A stretch of 9,646 nt of DNA, taken from the NCBI GenBank assembly GCA_964553915.1, contig CAZKMM010000104.1, forward strand, positions 1 to 9,646, read 5' to 3'. The translations under genes and the position numbers were made by a program. This document shows, piece after piece, positions 5,194-9,646 of this stretch. Below the pieces are notes generated by a model. The model had not been told where the DNA came from. It made no database searches and was given only the letters and a program-made list of their open reading frames with translations. The stretch's first letter is position 1, and every line of letters begins with the position of its first letter. This DNA comes from CAZKMM01 sp964553915. Lineage in GTDB: Bacteria; RBG-13-61-14; DRUE01.

Positions 5194-6426
5194 ATGAAAT
5201 ATATTTGTTTATATTTCCAGGTTCATCAGCCAAGGCGTCTTCGGAATTATTCGGTTCTGGAGATAGGGAAAAGTCATCATTACTTTGATGATGAGCGGAA
5301 TCAGGAAATTATCCAGAAAGTAGCTCAGAATTGCTATCTTCCCACCAATCAGCTTTTAAAGGAGTTGATTGAAAAATATCCAGGAAAATTTCGGGTAAGC
5401 TTTTCTTTTTCCGGAGTGCTTCTCGACCAGCTGGAATGGTGGGCACCCGAAGCATTGAAAAGTTTTCAAAAGCTTTGTTCTTATGATGAGGTGGAGGTTT
5501 TAGGAGAGACTTATTATCATTCTCTGGCTTCGGTCTATTCTCCCGGTGAGTTTCAGGCTCAGGTCCGGCTTCAGGTAGAAAAAATTAAATCTCTTTTTAA
5601 AAAAAGTCCCAGAGTCTTCCGAAACACAGAGTTAATTTACTCGGACCATCTGGTTCCCTGGCTGGAAGAGCTGGGATTTTTGGGAGTGCTGGCAGAGGGA
5701 GTGGACTGGATGGTGGGAAAGGATGGTGCCGGAAAAGTGTATCAAGCCCGGTCAGGCTCCCGGCTCAAGGTTTTACTCCGACATTATCCCTTAAGCGATG
5801 ATATTGCTTTTCGCTTCTCTGCCTCAGGCTGGAAGGAGCATCCCCTCACCGCAGAAAAATATGCTCGCTGGATTCTGGAAAGCTCCCTGCCTTTGATTAA
5901 CATCTTTATTGATTATGAGACCTTTGGAGAACATCAATGGAGCACCAGCGGAATTTTTGAATTTCTCAGGCACCTGCCTGCTCTTTTAATTGACTCAGGA
6001 GAAGTGGAATTTCTCATCCCTTCTCAGGCAATAGAAAAACTCCCGGCTGAGCAGGAATTTTCCTCCCCTGCCTGGCTGAGCTGGGCAGATATGGAACGGG
6101 ATTTATCTGCCTGGCTCGGTAATGCCCTTCAAAGAACCGCAATGGATAAGCTCTATGCCCTGGAGCCTCTGGTGAAAACAAGCGAAGATAAGAATCTGCT
6201 AGAAAGCTGGAGGCTTTTAGGCACCAGCGACCATTTTTATTATATGTCTACCAAATTTGGCTCGGATGCTCAGGTGCACAAATATTTCAATCCTCACCAG
6301 AGCCCCTATTATGCCCATATTATTTTTATGCGAATTTTGAATGACCTTTTTGAATGGACTCTTTCTTCCCCGGGTAATAAAATAGATTCCGCTCCGGAAT
6401 TTCGCTCTCTTGTTGAAAGCTGGTAA
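5194..6426 (+). CDS. GH57 family glycoside hydrolase (alpha-amylase / glucanotransferase-like)
   Basis: This 410-residue cytoplasmic GH57 enzyme acts on alpha-1,4-glucans with retention of configuration. It opens with the family hallmark YFQVHQPRRL (7-16), followed by SFSGVLLDQLEWW (71-83) and VLGETYYHSL (102-111). FRNTELIYSD (142-151) carries the expected nucleophile Glu146, and NIFIDYETFGEHQW (236-249) the expected acid/base Asp240. These two positions correspond to those I recall for the Methanocaldococcus jannaschii-type alpha-amylase branch. The C-terminal helical region holds DHFYYMSTK (346-354). There is no signal peptide, so it works inside the cell. I chose ATG 5194 over an in-frame TTG at 5173 because family members begin with this beta strand and the ATG follows the preceding stop by 4 bases. 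Paired with the glycosyltransferase, it likely trims or remodels glycogen-like polymer. Exact specificity (amylase, branching or transferase) is not determined. Confidence 0.92.
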   Translation: MKYICLYFQVHQPRRLRNYSVLEIGKSHHYFDDERNQEIIQKVAQNCYLPTNQLLKELIEKYPGKFRVSFSFSGVLLDQLEWWAPEALKSFQKLCSYDEVEVLGETYYHSLASVYSPGEFQAQVRLQVEKIKSLFKKSPRVFRNTELIYSDHLVPWLEELGFLGVLAEGVDWMVGKDGAGKVYQARSGSRLKVLLRHYPLSDDIAFRFSASGWKEHPLTAEKYARWILESSLPLINIFIDYETFGEHQWSTSGIFEFLRHLPALLIDSGEVEFLIPSQAIEKLPAEQEFSSPAWLSWADMERDLSAWLGNALQRTAMDKLYALEPLVKTSEDKNLLESWRLLGTSDHFYYMSTKFGSDAQVHKYFNPHQSPYYAHIIFMRILNDLFEWTLSSPGNKIDSAPEFRSLVESW

Positions 6427-6441
6427 ATTTCCCGAAAAATC

Positions 6442-6450
6442 TGATATAAT
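6442..6450 (+). promoter_or_regulatory. Extended -10 promoter of the amino acid permease, probably leaderless
   Basis: TGATATAAT combines a TG extension (6442-6443) with a perfect TATAAT (6445-6450). Eight bases separate the box from the ATG at 6459, so transcription should begin at about 6457-6459. No SD is present in those bases (CTGCCCTG). No good -35 lies at normal spacing, as is common for extended -10 promoters. The site sits in the 32-base gap after the GH57 stop, so read-through from that gene is also possible. Confidence 0.6.
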
Positions 6451-6458
6451 CTGCCCTG

Positions 6459-7907
6459 ATGTCTGAATCAGAATTCGGCTTAAAGCGGGTGCTGGGACTT
6501 TTTGCCCTGGTTTCCATAGAAGTGGGGTTTACTATTGGTGCGGGAATTTTTGTCCTTACTGGCTATGCTTTGAGCCTGACCGGTCCCTCGCTTCCTTTAG
6601 CCTTTATCCTCGCAGGAATTTTAATTCTCCTGTTAATGCTTTCTCTGGCAATGCTCGGCTCTGCGATTCCCTGCGTGGGCGGAACCTATCGCTATCCCAG
6701 CCGACTTTTTTCTTCAGGCTGGGCTTTCGTTGGTGCCTGGGGATACCTTCTGGGAATGATTTTTGGCACCTTTCCTCTTTACTCTCTGCGGGCAGTGGAA
6801 TATCTTTTTCAGAGCTTTGCTTATACTCCTTCTTTCTGGGTGATTCAGCTCTGTTCCGCTCTGCTTTTGAGCTTTTTTTATCTGGTTAATTTAAGGGGAG
6901 TGGAGCTTGCCGGCTGGGTGCAAATTGTGATGGTGGTGATTTTACTTTCCGCTTTGATATTTTTCAGCGGGAAGGGAATGATAAAAGTAAATCCGGAGAA
7001 TTTTCACCCTCTTTTCCCGAAAGGATTTTCTGGACTTTTAGCTGGAAGCGCGGTTTTAACCCTTGCTTTGCTCGGTGCGAACAGTGTGATAGAGCTGGGA
7101 GCAGAGATAAAAAACCCGGGAAGAAACATCCCGCTTTCTCTGCTTATCTCTATTCCTCTGGTGGCGGTTCTTTATGTGGCGGTGGCAGTGGTGACCGTGG
7201 GAGTTTGTCCCTGGCAGGAATGTGCCGGTAAACTTTTGAGTGAGCCAGCGCAGATGATTTTGGGTAGTGCGGGCTTTAAATTCTTTTTGCTGGGCGGAGC
7301 CTTCCTTGCCATTACTACCTCGCTCAATGCCTGTTTTATGTGTGCGACCAAAAGTTTGCTGGTGGTAAGTGATGACCGTCTTTTCCCCCGCTGGCTCTGT
7401 GCGGTGCATCCTAAATATCACACTCCGCATCGGTTTTTAACCATAATCTGGCTTATTGGACTGCTGGCGATTTTCTTTCGGGTGCCGGCAGGAACCTTTG
7501 AAACCTATGCTTCCATTGGTGGGCTGATTATCTTTATTCCCCTGATGATTTCCGTCCTGCTTTTTCCGAAAAAATTACCCCGGGCTTATGCTCAGGCTCC
7601 TTTTCAGCTCCGGGGATTTTTGCTCTGGCTTTGCCCCGGGCTGGGAATGATTTTAAGCATACTTGCAATCTTTATGCTTTTTACTCAGTTAGAAATTGGC
7701 TGGAGATGGTTTTTTATCTTCTGGCTGATTGGAGGAGCTCTGCTTTATATCCTTCAAAAGAAGCGGGCACAGAATTTAGAAAAAGACTTGGTGGCTCAAA
7801 ATATTGAGCGGGATTTAAGAGCCTGGTCTGAACTAAAACCGCACCGCTCCCCAGCCGAGAATTCTCAGGGCAAGGCAAATCCCGGCAAGGAGAAGCAAGA
7901 TAAATAA
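6459..7907 (+). CDS. APC-family amino acid permease
   Basis: This 482-residue integral membrane protein has about 12 hydrophobic helices between residues 10 and 432, as usual for amino acid/polyamine/organocation secondary transporters. TM1 carries the unwound substrate-binding motif GAGIFVLTG (27-35). TM6 and the following loop carry GANSVIELGAEIKNPGRNIP (206-225), the family's typical acidic-residue and NP-R-IP signature. The substrate is probably an amino acid taken up with a proton or cation, but which one cannot be said. After the last helix there is a roughly 50-residue charged tail (433-482, rich in Lys, Glu and Arg). The last 24 residues of this tail are encoded opposite the end of the convergent EcfT gene. 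The ATG has no SD and lies directly after an extended -10 box. It is probably a separate transcription unit from the glucan genes. Confidence 0.9.
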   Translation: MSESEFGLKRVLGLFALVSIEVGFTIGAGIFVLTGYALSLTGPSLPLAFILAGILILLLMLSLAMLGSAIPCVGGTYRYPSRLFSSGWAFVGAWGYLLGMIFGTFPLYSLRAVEYLFQSFAYTPSFWVIQLCSALLLSFFYLVNLRGVELAGWVQIVMVVILLSALIFFSGKGMIKVNPENFHPLFPKGFSGLLAGSAVLTLALLGANSVIELGAEIKNPGRNIPLSLLISIPLVAVLYVAVAVVTVGVCPWQECAGKLLSEPAQMILGSAGFKFFLLGGAFLAITTSLNACFMCATKSLLVVSDDRLFPRWLCAVHPKYHTPHRFLTIIWLIGLLAIFFRVPAGTFETYASIGGLIIFIPLMISVLLFPKKLPRAYAQAPFQLRGFLLWLCPGLGMILSILAIFMLFTQLEIGWRWFFIFWLIGGALLYILQKKRAQNLEKDLVAQNIERDLRAWSELKPHRSPAENSQGKANPGKEKQDK

Positions 7908-8615
7908 AAAAAATCCCTCTCTTTTCTGAAACCGGAATTGAATCCAGCTGGTTCTTTTGACTCTGGCTCCGAACCCCCGACTTTCCAGAGCAATGGAAAG
8001 CTGGTCAACCTTCCGCAGAGCAGAAAAGAGCACCGGGATAAATATCGGAAGATAACTTTTGAGCCGGTTTAAAATACCTCCTTCAATTTTCAATCCCCGA
8101 CATCTCTGAGCCTCTAAAATCGTCCGGGCACTTTCCGAGAAGATGGGCACGAGCCGAAAGCTCAGGCTTAAAGCAAAGCTGGCAGGAAAAGGTAGTCCAA
8201 GACGGGTAAGCCCGTAATAAATCTCTTCAATGCTGGTAGAGGCAATAAAAATCAAGCCCAGATAAAGCATCAAACCAAGCCGGAGCGACATCCCTCCGGC
8301 ATAAAGCAAGCCTGCTTTGGTAATCTTGAGCCTGCCTGCCTGCCAGAGAATTTCCTCTCCCAGCGGAGTAAAGATGGTCCAGAGCACAAAGCTGGCAAAA
8401 AGAATCGCAAGAAACAATCCCCGCAGGCGATAAAGCAGGCGAAGTCCACCACTGGAAATTCCGAAAGGAAGAAAAACGAGCCAGAGAATTCCAATATAAG
8501 CAGGATGATTAAAACTCAAAGCAGGAATAAAGGAAATAAAAAGCCCGATTATCTTCACTGAAGGATGAAGCTGATGAAAGATTGATTCCCGCTCCAGATA
8601 TAAAAACTGGCTCAT
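7833..8615 (-). CDS. ecfT: ECF transporter transmembrane component EcfT (CbiQ family)
   Basis: This 260-residue membrane protein is the T (scaffold) subunit of an energy-coupling-factor importer, linking the S component to the ATPases. It has several hydrophobic helices (about 21-50, 65-83, 104-126, 143-158 and 235-254). The cytoplasmic coupling helices each end in the family's ARG-like motif: QRCRG (170-174) and ESRGFG (211-216), which contact the ATPase grooves. Length fits the family (roughly 230-270). GGAG 8 bases upstream supports the ATG, which overlaps the EcfA stop as ATGA (8612-8615), indicating translational coupling. The final helix (237-260) is encoded in the 75-base overlap with the permease tail. 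The S component, and therefore the substrate (vitamin, metal or other), is not visible here. Confidence 0.92.
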   Translation of the reverse strand: MSQFLYLERESIFHQLHPSVKIIGLFISFIPALSFNHPAYIGILWLVFLPFGISSGGLRLLYRLRGLFLAILFASFVLWTIFTPLGEEILWQAGRLKITKAGLLYAGGMSLRLGLMLYLGLIFIASTSIEEIYYGLTRLGLPFPASFALSLSFRLVPIFSESARTILEAQRCRGLKIEGGILNRLKSYLPIFIPVLFSALRKVDQLSIALESRGFGARVKRTSWIQFRFQKREGFFLFILLLLAGICLALRILGWGAVRF

Positions 8616-9646
8616 TTTTCTTTCTCCAGAACCTGCACTGCCTCGTCCACATTTAAAAATCCAAATCCCAGCTCCAAGCCCAGCTCGGTAATGGCTGGTG
8701 GCTTGAGCGAGGCTTTGGCTAATAGCTCTGGCTGGGTAAGAACCTCCCGAACCGTGCCCTCCAGAATTTTTTCTCCCCGGCTCAAAACCACTGCTCGCCG
8801 GGCATAATTCGCTACCAGCCAGAGAGTATGAGTGATGATAATAATGGTATGACCTTCCTGATTGAGCTTTTTTAACAGCTCCATTACCCGCATCTGCTCC
8901 TGATAATCCAAGCCCGTGGTGGGCTCATCCAGAATCAAGACCTCTGCCCCAGAGCTGAGCACCCCGGCAATTGCCAGCCGTTGCCTTTCCCCCTTGGTCA
9001 TCAAAAAAGGGTTCTCATTTTCCCGACCGCTCAGCCCTACCAGCTCCAGAGCAAATTCTACCCGTTTTTTTACCTCCTCTTCACTTAATCCATAATTCCT
9101 GGGAGCAAATGCCACCTCATCATAAACTGTGTGGGCAAAAATCTGATGGTCCGGATTCTGGAACACAAAACCAATTTCTCTTCCCAGCTCTGCCACTAAG
9201 CCGGATTTTATTTTCTCTCCTTTAAACCGGACCTCTCCAGAGTTCGGAGTTAAAAGCCCGTTAAAATGCTTGACTAAAGTGGTTTTGCCCGAGCCATTTT
9301 GACCGATTATGGCAAGAAAATCCCCGGAAAAAACTTTAAGGTCTATTCCCGCAAGTGCCTGCTGACCCCCGGGATAAATGTGCTCCAGAGAGCGTGCCTC
9401 AATAATTGCCTGATTTTTTCTCTGATTCCTTTCCCGATCTCGCTCTTTGAGTTTTTCCACCCGGGCGCGGTTTAATTTAAAGCCCTTTTCTTTGAGGATT
9501 TTTCCTGCCTGCTTCGGGTCGGTCTCCAGCGGTGAGATGTTCAGCTGAGAGAATAATTCCGCAATTTCCGGCGGGCGAATCCCATATTTTTTCAGGATTT
9601 CTGGCTCTGCCAGAAGCTGGCTGGTTTTCCCCTCCCGGACTATCTT
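8612..9646 (-). CDS. ECF transporter tandem ATPase (EcfA-EcfA' fusion), 5' end outside window
   Basis: The frame is open to the window edge, giving 344 visible residues, so the GTG at 9460 is an internal codon. Fragment residues 1-40 (VREGKTSQLLAEPEILKKYG...RPPEIAEL) match the C-terminal end of an EcfA ATPase domain. A charged linker follows at about 41-78. Then comes a complete second ATPase with Walker A GQNGSGKTT (115-123), Q-loop FQNPDHQIF with the following DEVAFAP typical of EcfA, signature MTKGERQ (216-222), Walker B VLILDEPTTGLD (236-247) and H-loop His273 (ITHT). The signature departs from LSGGQ, a pattern I recall from some fused CbiO/YkoD-type ATPases. The protein energises ECF uptake from the cytoplasmic face with EcfT, encoded immediately downstream with a 4-base overlap. 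The upstream S-component gene, if any, would lie beyond 9646. Confidence 0.9.
   Translation of the reverse strand, partial: KIVREGKTSQLLAEPEILKKYGIRPPEIAELFSQLNISPLETDPKQAGKILKEKGFKLNRARVEKLKERDRERNQRKNQAIIEARSLEHIYPGGQQALAGIDLKVFSGDFLAIIGQNGSGKTTLVKHFNGLLTPNSGEVRFKGEKIKSGLVAELGREIGFVFQNPDHQIFAHTVYDEVAFAPRNYGLSEEEVKKRVEFALELVGLSGRENENPFLMTKGERQRLAIAGVLSSGAEVLILDEPTTGLDYQEQMRVMELLKKLNQEGHTIIIITHTLWLVANYARRAVVLSRGEKILEGTVREVLTQPELLAKASLKPPAITELGLELGFGFLNVDEAVQVLEKEK

Noticed and set aside
6413..6418. TTGAAA as -35 box for the permease promoter
   Set aside because: The spacing to TATAAT at 6445 is 26 bases, too long for a sigma-70 type promoter; the TG-extended -10 explains the site better.
7056..7430. 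124-residue minus-strand open frame inside the permease gene
   Set aside because: It is a shadow of conserved permease transmembrane coding and its translation shows no family features.
7895..7918. A-rich run after the permease stop as an intrinsic terminator
   Set aside because: The run is adenines on the permease strand, not uridines, there is no stable stem before it, and it lies inside the ecfT coding region.
9458..9460. GTG as the start of the EcfA ATPase
   Set aside because: The upstream frame is open to the window edge and encodes recognisable ATPase C-terminal sequence, so the GTG is an internal valine codon.

Overview
The window is compact bacterial DNA with two partial genes at its edges, eight complete genes between them, and no intergenic gap longer than 126 bases. 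The organism makes meso-diaminopimelate (dapF), uses SD-led and TTG starts inside operons, and appears to start several operons with leaderless mRNAs. A GH57 amylase paired with a GT4/GT5-type glycosyltransferase and a TGS-domain GTPase suggest a deep-branching, possibly thermophilic, uncultivated bacterial lineage. I cannot name a phylum from the sequence alone. No RNA genes, mobile elements, CRISPR arrays or convincing intrinsic terminators were seen.

Left part (1-3827): the 3' end of dapF is followed by a gene for an FHA domain fused to a degenerate response-regulator receiver domain. Facing it is a tightly packed four-gene minus-strand operon, read from 3827 to 1153: a TGS-domain GTPase, an FHA protein, a PP2C-type Ser/Thr phosphatase, and a stand-alone cyclic-nucleotide-binding-domain protein. 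Together these look like a phospho-threonine signalling locus with two readers and an eraser but no kinase in view. The two sides meet in a shared TTAA that supplies both stop codons.

Middle (3828-6426): a 126-base divergent promoter region separates the signalling operon from a plus-strand pair, a glycogen-synthase-like glycosyltransferase and a GH57 glycoside hydrolase. These probably build and trim an intracellular alpha-glucan.

Right part (6459-9646): an APC-family amino acid permease, probably leaderless, overlaps by 75 bases the convergent end of an ECF transporter operon. That operon holds EcfT and, upstream, an EcfA gene whose frame runs open to the window edge. The visible part contains the tail of one ATPase followed by a complete second ATPase, so it is a tandem-ATPase fusion. 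The substrate-binding S component is not in the window, so the vitamin or metal carried is unknown.

The least ordinary points are the repeated -10-box-next-to-ATG architecture without Shine-Dalgarno sites, the kinase-less FHA/PP2C/cNBD/GTPase cluster, the FHA-pseudoreceiver fusion, and the long convergent coding overlap.
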